Positions 1 through 11,700 of a stretch of 64,000 bases of DNA are shown piece after piece. The notes under the pieces were generated by a model. That model was not told where the DNA came from and searched no databases. It saw nothing but the letters and a program-made list of their open reading frames with translations. Source of the stretch: Lepisosteus oculatus. Lineage: Eukaryota > Chordata > Actinopteri > Semionotiformes > Lepisosteidae. The translations under genes were made by a program, and so were the position numbers. The stretch covers positions 2,602,501 to 2,666,500 of the forward strand of contig NC_090698.1 in the NCBI RefSeq assembly GCF_040954835.1. Direction: 5' to 3'. Within the stretch, counting starts at the first letter, position 1. Each line of letters begins with the position of its first letter.

Positions 1-2494
1 CACACTCGCTCTCTGGCTGATGGCGGCCCCTGGCGTGACCACAGGCCTGGCTGGGGTCTGCAGCTCTTAAAGGAGACCAGCCGGCCTGTCTGCCCTGGGA
101 CGATCGTGCTGTTGCTGCCAACCGCTGAGAACATCTGAGGATTCTGGGTCTCCATCTCCTTCATTCCGGAATTTGATTTATTTGGTCAAGTTTTCCCTTG
201 TTAGGGGCTTTGTGGTAAAACAGCTTCTCTCAGTTGCCTTAAAACTGTCTTCAGCACATCTGCTGGCTGTTATAACTGGAGAGTCTCTTGAATGCGAGCT
301 GTGGGCGCACTTTTCAGATCACAGATAGCCATTTTGCTCTTGGGTGGACATGCAGCTGTCCTCACTGATCAGCTGGAAATTGGTTTGGCCATCTTGTTTT
401 ACGACGCTGTAGCTCAGCTCTGTCTGCTCTGAGTTTTCCAGCTGTTTCTGTCTCAGTAAGAGGACCTGTATGTATCTGCACAGAAGCAGCCTTGAAGAGG
501 TTAAGTGTTGCTCGTCTGTTCTGTTATATAACCCTGGCTTTTGCTCTTTACATAGTCAAAGTAATCAGTGGAGTCTGAGCCCTGGAGATGGCCCAGCCCG
601 GCCTGACGTCTCTGTCAGAGGCAGGGTGGGCTGACGTTCCCCGAGCTCACAGACAGAGGGATTATCGATGCTTCTGAAATGCTGTGGCAGTGCAGAGCAT
701 ACTCCCCTGGTCATACTCTCGCTCGCCAGCTTCAGCCCAGTTCGTTATTTAAAGCACCAGTTCCTCCCCAACACCTGCGAGGAATTTAAGCCCAGGTCCT
801 GTCAGTCGCTGGTGCGTCATCGATCTCGCTGAGCGGCAAGTTCCAAAAGCCGCTAGCTTCGGCTCAACGCGGGACTGGAGGATCGTTTTCACGGGTGCAG
901 ACTCTCTGTGCCCACACCTGATCTGTCACACCCCATCCAGCCCCAGGCCGCTGCTCCTGGACCAGGATGAAAATCGTTTCTCTTTTCACATATTTGTGCC
1001 GACTGCAGTGTGGAGAAAAGGTGCTACAGTATATTGAAATAGAAGAATGCAGACAGAATGCAATCCCAGAATCCAGGTCTGCCATCAGAGATCCTAGAGG
1101 ATGCTAACATTTCACCTGGGCCTGCGTGGCAAAAGCTGTCCAGTCCTTTTTTTTTCACTGTAATTGAACAAACTTCACTTGTGCTTCTCAAAGTGCTTCA
1201 AAGTTTAACTGCACTTTGTCTGATGTCACCGCGACCTGCCACAGTGATAGACTCCTGCCCTGCTCTGCCATGGGCAACAGGGCATCTGGATCTGCAGTAC
1301 GGCCACCGAATGATGCCATCACGCTGAGCTCGCCGTGCCTGAGAGAGTGTGTGTTTCAGTGAGTTTGTATGAATGTTTGTGCTTGCCCATGGCCACTTTG
1401 AGGAAAGTGTGATGTTGCAGATTTGTTGCACAGCAGAGCAGGAGAAGTGATCCTAAAACCTTAGAAAATGAAGAATCTTCCAGTGCTGGGACTGTAACAG
1501 ATTAGCACCTCAATCCTCCTGGCAGACAGAAATGACAGCCTGTGCCAGAGGTTGCTTGTTTTCTCCCAGCTCAGCCCTGGCATCAAGCACCAAAGCCACA
1601 GTTTGCAATTAGCGCAGCTATGATTCTGTCTGAGCAGCAGCATCCGCAGGGCTGGTTTTCCTGAGGTGTGGTCACTTCCTCTCCTTCCTGTAGCCACGCC
1701 CCCCACAGGGGGCCCAGAGGTCAGAGGTCAGAGGGCAGGTAGCGTGGTGCCAGGCTGCCCCACTGAGAGGCTGGTGGCTGATTCGCCTGTGCTGGCCCTG
1801 CGTAGGCAAAAATGCTAATCCCTGGGGATTAGAGGGGAGTTTTAGCCATCTTGCGGGTGACATCAGAGGTTGTGAATGGAGCCTGGCTGGCCTAGAGTGA
1901 GGACAAGGGAAGGAGAAGGGAGGGCAGGATTAAAACCCTGACATCGCTCTCTCACACAGACACACAAACCCGTCTCCTTTTACTTTTTCCATCCGAGAGC
2001 ACAAATCCCCTTATCTCTGGCTCGCTCCCGCTCTCCTGCTCCGTCCAGCGCAGCGCAGGGAGGGCGCCGGGCTCGCCTGCAGTGTCAGGGCCTCCGGCCT
2101 CGGTGTGATCTGAGAGCCGTTTTCCTGTGGCAGTTCCAGCTCCCTGTTGAACTTCCTGCAGCCAATTGTTTGGCGCGTGAAGCAGTGGAACTGGAAAAAC
2201 ACAATAACAAAGGTTGTTCAAAAGATATGGGTTTAACAGCGTCTCTAATCACCCTCTCCCTCCCCCCCCCATCCCTCTCCCCCCCTCCCTCCATCCCTCT
2301 TTCCCTCCCCCTCCATCTCTGTCTCCCCCCTCTGTTCCTCTCTCTCTCCCCTCCCTCATCCCTCTCTCTCTCCCTTTTCCACCTTTCTCTCTGTTCCTCT
2401 CCCTCTTCTTCCCTCCATTCTTCTCTCTCCCTCTCCCTCTACCACTCTCTCTCCCCCCTCCGCCCCCATGCTCTCTCTGCCCCTGCGTGCTCAG
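1..2494 (+). other. Intronic DNA upstream of the DSL exon
   Basis: I looked for the 52-bp exon and the MNNL exon that precede DSL in Jagged genes and did not find them, so this is taken as intron. No convincing coding exon is visible on either strand. The last 230 bases (about 2245-2470) are an almost pure CCT/CTC polypyrimidine tract on the + strand, leading into the acceptor at 2494. Confidence 0.6.
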
Positions 2495-2746
2495 GGCACG
2501 AGGAGCTGATTGACCGGGTCCTGCTGTCCTCCATGCTGAACCCCAGCGAGCAGTGGCAGAGTTTCTGGCACCATGGCCGAGTCAGCCTGGAGTACAAGCT
2601 ACGCTTCCTCTGCGATGCCAACTACTACGGCCCCTTCTGCAACAAGTTCTGCCGCGCCAGGGACGACTTCTTCGGGCACTTCACCTGCGACGCCACCGGC
2701 AGCAAGGTGTGCATGGAGGGCTGGATGGGTCCTGAGTGCCGGCAAG
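2495..2746 (+). other. DSL-domain exon of the Jagged-like gene
   Basis: Exon of 252 nt (human JAG1 exon 4 is 255 by memory). It opens after a long polypyrimidine tract ending ctcag, in phase 1, and ends at aag|gtgagc. It encodes the end of the MNNL linker ([10 protein letters not shown]) and nearly the complete Delta/Serrate/LAG-2 module that contacts Notch EGF11-12. The conserved aromatic and glycine positions (YYGPFC, DDFFGHF, GWMGPEC) are all present, so receptor binding should be intact. Confidence 0.93.
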
Positions 2747-5700
2747 GTGAGCAGGGTGTGGGCGTGGCCGGCAGTTACAGGCGGGGCAGGGAGTGTGAGG
2801 TCGTGGGCGGGGGTGTGGGCGTGGCCAGTGGTCACAGGCCAGACTGGGAGTGGGAGGGAGTGAGCAGGGTGTGGGCGTGGCCAGTGGTCACAGGCCAGAC
2901 TGGGAGTGGGAGGGAGTGAGCAGGGTGTGGGCGTGGCCAGTGGTCACAGGCCAGACTGGGAGTGGGGGGGCTTGGGCGGGGGTGTGGGCGAGGCTGGTGG
3001 TCACAGGCCAGACAGGGAGTGGGAGGGAGTGGGCAGGGGTGTGGGCGTGGCTAGTGGTCACAGGCTGGACAGGGAGTGGGAGGGCGTGGGCGGGGGTGTG
3101 GGCGGGGGTGTGGGGCGTGGCTGGCGGTCACAGGCTGGACAGGGAGTGGGAGGGCGGGGGCGGGGGTGTGGGTGTGGCCGGCAGTTACAGGCGGGGCAGG
3201 GAGTGGGAGGGCGTGGGTGGGGGTGTGGGCGTGGCCAGTGGTCACGGGCCAGACTGGGAGTGGGAGGGAGTGAGCAGGGTGTGGGCGTGGCCAGTGGTCA
3301 CAGGCCAGACTGGGAGTGGGGGGGCGTGGGCGGGGGTGTGGGCGAGGCTGGTGGTCACAGGTTGGACAGGGAGTGGCAGGGCGTGGGCAGGGGTGTGGGC
3401 GTGGCTGGTGGTCACAGGCTGGACAGGGAGTGGCAGGGGTGTGCTGTACAGCAGGTGAACAGTAAGTGAAGGAGAATATGAAAGGCTCTTCAGAAGGGGA
3501 CAAACCAAACCTGCACCAGCATCACTGTGTCACCCATCACTGCACTGACCACTACAGCACAGACCTTAACACCACAGCCCCCTCACTACACTGACCACGA
3601 CAGCACAGACCTTAACACTTCAGCCCCCTCACTGCACTGACCACGACAGCACAGACCTTAACACTTCAGCCCCCTCACTGCACTGACCACGACAGCACAG
3701 ACCTTAACACTGCAGCCTCCTTACTGCACAGACCAGCAACAAAGTTATTTACTAGGTATTAGGGGGGCAATTATTACTTCTTCCAAAGTCTAGTGTTGCA
3801 TTGTTTGGAAATATAACCCAGATCGTAATTTTCAGTGTTTTGCTTGTTGTCGTCAGAGACAGTCTAATTCTGCGGTTTCTCTCTTTCTGTTCCAGCTGTC
3901 TGCAGGCAAGGCTGTCACCTGGCTCACGGGTACTGCAGCACCCCTGGGGAGTGCAAGTGAGTGCTTTATCAGCCTGATTGATTGATTGATTGATTGATTG
4001 CAACATACAAAGTAATGGCATTAGAATCAATGAGCAGCAGCCACTACTGCCCCCAGGAGAGCAGCGCGGGTTCGAGGCAGAGCAGAGCTGTGCAGCGGGG
4101 AAGGTGGGGGGGTCATGAAACGAGGTGGAGAGGAGGTCAGGGCGAGGAGTTCAGGGACCCCTGCCTTCTGCTGCGCTGGGGTTTGATGGTTTGGAGACAC
4201 AGGAGTAGCGAAGGAGAAGGGGCGAAGGAGAGCAGGCTGGGCCACCAGGCAGCGGCGCAGCCCGACCCCCCCGCCCCCGCGCCCAGACACTCTTCCTGAG
4301 CAGCCCGTGTCTCCATTCACTCCCTGCAACGGTCAGGCCGGGGGGAGCCGCGGGGCGACGAGAAGGCACGCTGGAGAAATAAATCATCGGGATAATTACC
4401 CTCGGAATGACTCGGGAATGTTTTTGTGGAAGGGGGATTCCACAGCTCCCGCCAGAGGCCTCTCTGCTGCTGGTGGCTTCCTGTGCCCTCCCCCTTGTCA
4501 AGGGTCTCTCTGCGGCTGGGAGACGGAGTGGGGTTGGCCCAGGGCCACGTAGCCAGAGGAGAGCGAGGGATTGGGAGAGAGGGAGGGACGGAGCGAGGGA
4601 TTGGGAGAGAGGGAGGGACGGAGTGAGGGATTGGGAGAGAGGGAGGGACACAGTGAGGGACACAGTGAGGGAAAGAGAGGGAGCGAGAGAGGGCTGGCGT
4701 GTGGGAGAAGAGAAAGAGAGGGAGAACCGGGGGAATAGTTGCTCCCCTCCCAAAGACTTGGGCTCCGTGCTGCCATGGCTCTCCAGAGGGCAAACAGGGC
4801 CCTACTGCCAGTTCCTCTGCAGCAGGAGATACCCACACCCAGTGAGAGCATCACTCTGCACCCTGCATGCCCACTTACAGGCGTCTAGAACTCTGGAGGT
4901 TCATTCCACCTGAGCTTTAAAATGACTTCATTCGGCCAATTACAATTTAATTAGCACACATTAACATGTATGTGATCACTGACTCTTTAACTGTCCTTGT
5001 AAAACCTGCAGGACCAAGGTAACTGACCCCTGACCTGCAGGGACTCTTTAAGCGGCGTGCTGCAGGACATCTGTGACAGTTTCCTGCTTTGAGAGTTAAA
5101 ATAGCTGTGAGGTCTGCTGGCCTGTGTTTGATGAATGGGATCCAGTGTCTAGCCAGCTGGTATTGGCCTCCCAAGATAAACAGGCCATCAGCTCTCTGTA
5201 GTTCTTCAAAGAACAGGTCATCTGGCCATTTCCTTAGTGCAGGGGACACAGAGTGAAGGCCTGTAAGTTAACTCATAACTATTGCACAGTGTCACAAAAC
5301 ATCCCTCTTGGGAAAGCTGGAGTGGACTGGTCTAAATAAAAGCTGGCTATGAGCACAAGCCCCTTTCCAGCAGACAAACCTCCACCAAAACAGTCTAACT
5401 GGGGCTTACGCTAAAAGCCTTTTTGTTGTATTAAATTTCTAACAGGGTTCTGGGAACAGCTGTGATTTTATTTAATAAAGAGCAGAGAACCCCCCCCCCC
5501 CACTAGCCTCTACAGGGAAATGGGGGTATTAGCCCATTTCCTCTGGCCTGCTCGCAGAGTCCTGCACACACTTTCCTCAGGCGACATTTCCCTCGCAATT
5601 TCAATGACCCCCAGCGCAGAGGCGCGAGTCCCCTGTACCCCCTCCACGGGCCCGGGGAGGGGGCTGAAACGTGCCGGCCGTGTGGGTGTTTCCGTGTTGA

Positions 5701-8700
5701 GTGGGAGGCGGCTCACGAAGGGTGAGCGCGCTGGAGTGCGCTCTGGCGTGTGTGCGTGCGCTGGTGCAGGCCGGCGGGGTGTGAACCGGAATGACGACGC
5801 TGGCTCACTCCCGCTCTCCCTCTCTCTCCCTCTCCCTCCCCGAGCCCAGGTGTCACTACGGCTGGGAGGGCCCGCTGTGCGACCGGTGCGTGACGTTCCC
5901 GGGCTGTGTCCACGGCAGCTGCACCGAGCCGTGGATGTGTGTGTGCGACACCAACTGGGGCGGCCTGCTGTGCGACAAAGGTGAGGGACGGGGGACCCCA
6001 CAGCACCCTGCACCCCGGCCGGTCAGCTGGCCCTGCCACCTCGGGGGGCTGCCCACACACATGCGCGTTGTCTTAGAGTGCGGCTTCTCGAGAGGCGCTG
6101 GCCCAAGGACCTTAGGAGCTCACACAGGAGGTGGATTTGTTGTTTGTCTAGATCTGCGGGGCAGTAGGGGAGAGTAGGGGCCACCCCGCTTCAGTCGGGC
6201 TTCCTCTCTTCCTCCCCCCTGCGTTTCTCCAGCGGCGACAGAGCTGGGGGTGCGCAGTTTCACTGGGCAGAGCGGCACCGTCAGCCCAGCCTGCTAACTC
6301 CTGCTCTTCTGCTCCTCAGACCTCAACTACTGTGGCACCCACCAGCCCTGCCAGAACGGGGGCACCTGTGCCAACACAGAGCCCAACGAGTACCAGTGCA
6401 TCTGCCGGGACGGCTTCCGGGGCAAGAACTGCGAGATCGGTGAGCAGCAGCCGGCGTTCACAAACAGTTCGGATTGTCTGTTGTGTGTCTGACAGTGAAT
6501 TCAGATTGGTGGGTTGATTGAGCCCTTTTTACCCAGAGGGTTGTTAATAAGCGCAGGACAGTAGATGAGAGGAGGTGCCACCCTGCTCCCTCACCAGGGT
6601 TGTGTCTGCCTTCTCTCTCTCACAGCAGACGAGCTCTTAGCTCTCACTGACACCAGCAGTGTCTCACACCTGCTGCACTCTTCTTCAGCCCGGTCACTCA
6701 CTGCTGACCCTCCGCAGACGGGAGAGCTAGTCTGCCCTGCGGCCAGCTCAGGACTGAATCCTGCTAGCCCTCTCCCGGGGAGGGCTTCGGGGTGCTCTTA
6801 CGCCACTCCCCCAGCTCACGCCCACTCACGGCCTCAGCTGTGCTTGCTGGAGCAACGCGTCACTCTCTTCTGCGAGTTGCGCCCCATACCGAACACACCC
6901 TGTGTGACACCACAATAGATGGTGAACACACAGCACACCTGGTGAATTCATACTGCACACAGTGCACACCTGGTGAATACACACTGCACACACTGCACAC
7001 AGTGCACACCTGGTGAATACACACTGCACACACCGCACACCTGGTGAATACACACTGCACAAACTGCACACCTGGTATATAGGTACTGCACACAGTGCAC
7101 ACTGGTGAATACACACTGCACACACTGCACGCCTGGTGAATACACACTGCACACACCGCACACCTGGTGAATACACACTGCACACACCACATACCTGGTA
7201 CATAGCTAAGTGCTCTGAGGATCTCAGTGACATTTTTCTTGAAAAACACCAATGCATCCTATTCACAGTCCTTCCTCATCACTTCCACTTGTGTCTGATG
7301 GCATTTCTTTTAAACCCAGGAAAATGCTGGCGACTCCTCCTCGGGTGGCAATGTCCTTTTCATAACACTATGACCAGTATTGCACACATTATCCCAAATC
7401 AAGAGTGCATTGCATACCTTTAACTTGTCACCCCCTCATTTAGCTAGAACTTAAGAAGCACCAGTAGGAGTACAGGAAAGTGTGACTGGTCATGTGTGTG
7501 TTTGCAGTGGAGCACGCGTGTCTGTCCAACCCCTGTGCCAATGGAGGGACCTGCGTAGAGGAGGCTGAGGGCTTCTACTGTGTGTGTCCCGAGGGCTGGA
7601 CTGGACCCAGCTGTACCACAGGTAACCCAGCCTGACCAGTGACCAGTGAACAGCTCCTGGAACTGTCGCAGCTATGTCTACTTGAAAGTGACTCTTCTTG
7701 TCAAACCATCAGGGTAAAAGCACAGTACGATGGAGTAACGTGCATTCAGATCATTGTAAAAGCACAATAAGATGCTGTAAAGTGCAGTCAGATCATAGTA
7801 AAAGCACAGTAAGATGCAGTAATTTGCAGTCGTATCATGGTAAAAGCCTAGTAAAGTGCAGTCATGTGCAGTCAGATTGTGGTGAAAGCCTACAGCACTC
7901 CCTCTCTGACGTGACCTCACCTAGAACACCTTTATTCTCACAAGACACCACATGTTGACTCTGGGACTAAGCCGGTTAAGTAATTGGCTTGTGAGCCTCG
8001 AATGGCTCAGATGAAATGTACGTATCTGGCAAGTGCCTTGAATGGACCAGACAGGTAATACCTTAACCGGATTACGAACCCTTTAAATAGTATCCGGGGC
8101 TGCTGCTCGACCCCGAGCTCCTTGATCTGTGAAAGAGGTTAGATCTGCATCCTGTTGCTTCACACCCCCCTCGCACCTGTCCCATTCCCTTGGCCACGCC
8201 CTCTTCCCCACCTGCCCTGCCCATTGGTCACGCCCTCTTTCTGCCTGTCCTGTCCATTGGCCACGCCTCCTCCCACCTGTACTGTCCCTTGGTCACACCC
8301 CTCCCAACTGTCCTTTCCCTGGGCCATGCCCTCTTACCCACGTGTCCTGTCCATTGGCCACGCCCCTTTACCCAACCTGTACTGCCCCTGGGCCATGCCC
8401 CTTTCCCACCTGTCCTGCCCCTTGGCCCCACCCCCTCCCACCTGTCCTGTGCTGTGCATTGCTCAGGGCTCTCTGCTCGCTGCTATGGTTCTAGTTGTGG
8501 CCATTTGGCTCTTCTAGCTTTGGTAGTCAGTAACTTATTGATCCTCGTGTCCCATGCAGGCTTTTCCTTGAAAGAAATTGATTTCAGCGACAGCAGCTCC
8601 CAAACTCCCAAATAACCTGCCACCTGTTCCATGTAGTTTCAAGGCTTTTCTGCAGTAGTGTGTCTTTTACACTGCATGAGTTCACAGTGGCTTGACCAGG

Positions 8701-11700
8701 CGCCTGTCTGTGGCTCCCTCTAGCTTCAGAGTGCACCATGACACCGGACACTCCTACAGTACATATTCCAGTGTACACTGTCACGAGGGCGGTGTGGATA
8801 ATGCAGGCTTTTCTGTGTGCAGTCAGCCTGCCCAGAGTGAAGAATACAGTCTCATAAAGTCCAGTGTCTTGGTTTGGCCTAAGAAAGCAGATGCCTGGGA
8901 CTGTGCCCACATGTTGTAGCAGGCCAGCCCGTGCAGCTAGTGCTGTCAAGAGAGGTGTCATTATTGCTGCGTATGAAAGGGTGATGTTTCAGTGAAGGGG
9001 GTGGTTTAACATGCGCTGAGCTGGATGAAGCTGGGGGCGTGGATCCAGGCAGGTAGGAACAGAACCCATTTTGGCTCTGCCACCCCGATCCCCCCCCCCC
9101 GCCCCCCCCGCCTTCTCACCGCCTCACAGGAGTGGGCCCTGGCGGGGGTGGGTCGCCGCCAGCCACGCCTCGACAGGAATGAGAACTGGCCCAGACAGAC
9201 AGAGAGCCCGCTGGAACTGGCTGATCTGTGCCGTCTGCGCCCAGCCCGTTCTCGGCACGCTGCGAGAGCAGGAGGGAGGGGTGTGAGCGAGCTGGTGCCG
9301 AGACCGGATATCCCCCCCTCCGGACCACGAGGCTGGGGCCGGCGAACTTGGAAATGAGTGACCGCCTAAAGCCTGTCTCTCCGCCCCTTCGCAGGCGTGA
9401 ACGAGTGCCAGCCCAATCTGTGCAGCCAGGGGGGGACGTGCCGGCAGCTCCAGCACGGGTTCGAGTGCCTTTGCCCACCGCAGTGGACCGGCAGAACGTG
9501 CCAGCTGGGTAAGCTGCGTGCCGACAGGCGTCAGAGCAAGGGCAGTGGTTCTGACCAGCAGGTGCTGCCCCCCTGCCTCTGAGGCCACAGCCTGACCCCA
9601 GCCTGACCCCAGCCTGGCCCCAGCCTGAGCCCAGAGAGCAGGATTCCAGCCCGGGCTCAAGACTGATAGAAATTGAATTGTTCAATTTTCTCTCAGTTCC
9701 TTGGCATTCATATCCGATTTTTTTGCACAAGAATCAGCGTCCCGTTCCGTACACCCCACAAAGCCAATTCAGGTGCTCCAGTCTACTCCGTGCTATGCCC
9801 TGGGTTTTGCTTCGGGTGTCCCTGTAGTTCTCATTTACTCAGTTACTCAAAGCAGTAGTGTTAGTCTTGGAGTCGAAACCGGCAGTACGAAGAAGTCCTG
9901 GTTATGGTTGCTTGTGATTTAGTTTAGAAGGGGCTTGTCACTGGTCTTGCCGATCGCTGCAGATTGAAAATAAATGAAGATATGCAGACTTGCATTTTGC
10001 AGCTCACAAAGTTGTAAACAGGGTGACACTCTTCGGATTAAAATGCCTTTTTGGTAACCGTGAGCACTGGCCCTTAGTATTCATGGCTTCAGGGTTTCAG
10101 CCTCATGTTTCTCTCTCCGGTCACAGGCAGGGCAAGAGCTAGGCGGGCGTGATATATCGCCCTCTCATCAGAGAGGAGCCTAAGAGTGCTTCTTCTTCGA
10201 TACACACGCAGGAGAGAGAGGGAATAAGAGATCAATTCTTCACCGTGATGGACACACGTGACATCGCAATTGAATCAATCACAGGCTTGGCTGCCCTCCA
10301 AGAGCACTGTCATGATGGAAATCCAATCCTGTACCTGTTCTTAATATATCCTTTACCGCAGTCAATACCCATCGATGTGACATTTGTGCCTTTGAGATTA
10401 GGTTTAATTAAGGAGATTGCCGTGATTCTGGAAGGGCTTCTGCAGAGATGAAAACAGTAAACAAAACATTGATTTTTTTTCATGTTTTTTTTTCTCTCCA
10501 TCTGTCCCAGACACTAACGAGTGTGACAGAGGGGTGTGTGTCCATGCTGTGGCGTGCCACAATCTGATCGGAGGATACTTCTGCGACTGTCAGCCAGGCT
10601 GGACCGGGCAGGACTGCGACATCAGTGAGTAGAGGGGAGTCGCCCCTCCAGGCACAGACAGGGCCATCGGGACAGGAGCACAGAGTGTCAGATCTGCAGC
10701 AGTCCTGGCCAGTGTTGCATCAGATCAGAGGCACTGATCAGCCCCTGTTCTTCCGAATGAGCAGTGGAACTGCGTGGAAGTGAATATAAAACCTAGAACA
10801 AAGTCCTTCTTTACTTTGAGGGGTGGCGGGAGTGTGAGACAAGTGTCTCGGATATGTTGTTGAAGCCGAAACCCTGACTTCTTAAAAGAATCAGCTGAAT
10901 AAGACTAACTACCGAACCACCCAGCCGGGTCGAATGGCTTCATCTCGACTGGGACCTGCCCTGTGTTCTTATCGCAGCTCTGACGCTGCCAGGCACATGG
11001 TGTGATAAGCAGCAGGTGTCCTGACTGGTGGACATTTCAGACAAGGCTTCCGCGTTGTCTTTGTGTCCTCTGTCCCAAAACAAGGGTTGTAGGGCTGGTT
11101 TGAAGGTTCCCTGGCCACCCGGTTGCAATTTACACTCTTCTGCTCAAAGACTGCATTGAGTTTTAAGCAGGTTTCAATGCCCGTGACTGACCAGGCCTGT
11201 GTCCACTCCCACAGTGCCTCTGTAAAACCTTGGGCAGCACCCTGGGGCCCTCTGATAGCCGGGCAAAATCCCCTGTGTTGCCAGAGAGTCAGCAGCTCTG
11301 TCCGTTTTTAAGTCCCAGCACTAGATCGTTTCTTTCTGACACTTTGTTTTGGTTCTGCAAAGAGCCTCCAGGTTTGCTATATTAATGCCAGCGTGTTGGC
11401 TGGTCTAGGCAAAATGTAAGGCGAGAAGTGAGCACCGCAGGGGGAAGGCGATAATTGGTGCACTTGTGAACAGGACAGTGAGTGCCTTGTCAGCTCCATC
11501 TGACCTTAGCGTGTGCCCGATACTTTGCCTTTATTATCTTCTGGAAACAGGGGGCGTCATCGCCCTCCGGTGGCCACCAGGTATGCCTGCGACTGGCGGT
11601 GTGGACTGCCGCTGGACACATTCCACATGGCACCTCTTGCACCTGCAGCAGATGTCATGGCTCTGGGGTGCACAGCCGTCGTGCGTTGAGCTGTGTTGCA

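Noticed and set aside
2170-2919. A 249-codon frame running from a poly-pyrimidine tract through the DSL exon into the minisatellite
   Set aside because: Only 2495-2746 is exon; the rest crosses the splice acceptor and donor.
8128-8615. Overlapping frames with CCAAT-like words suggesting a promoter or gene
   Set aside because: The words belong to a 36-bp tandem repeat unit.
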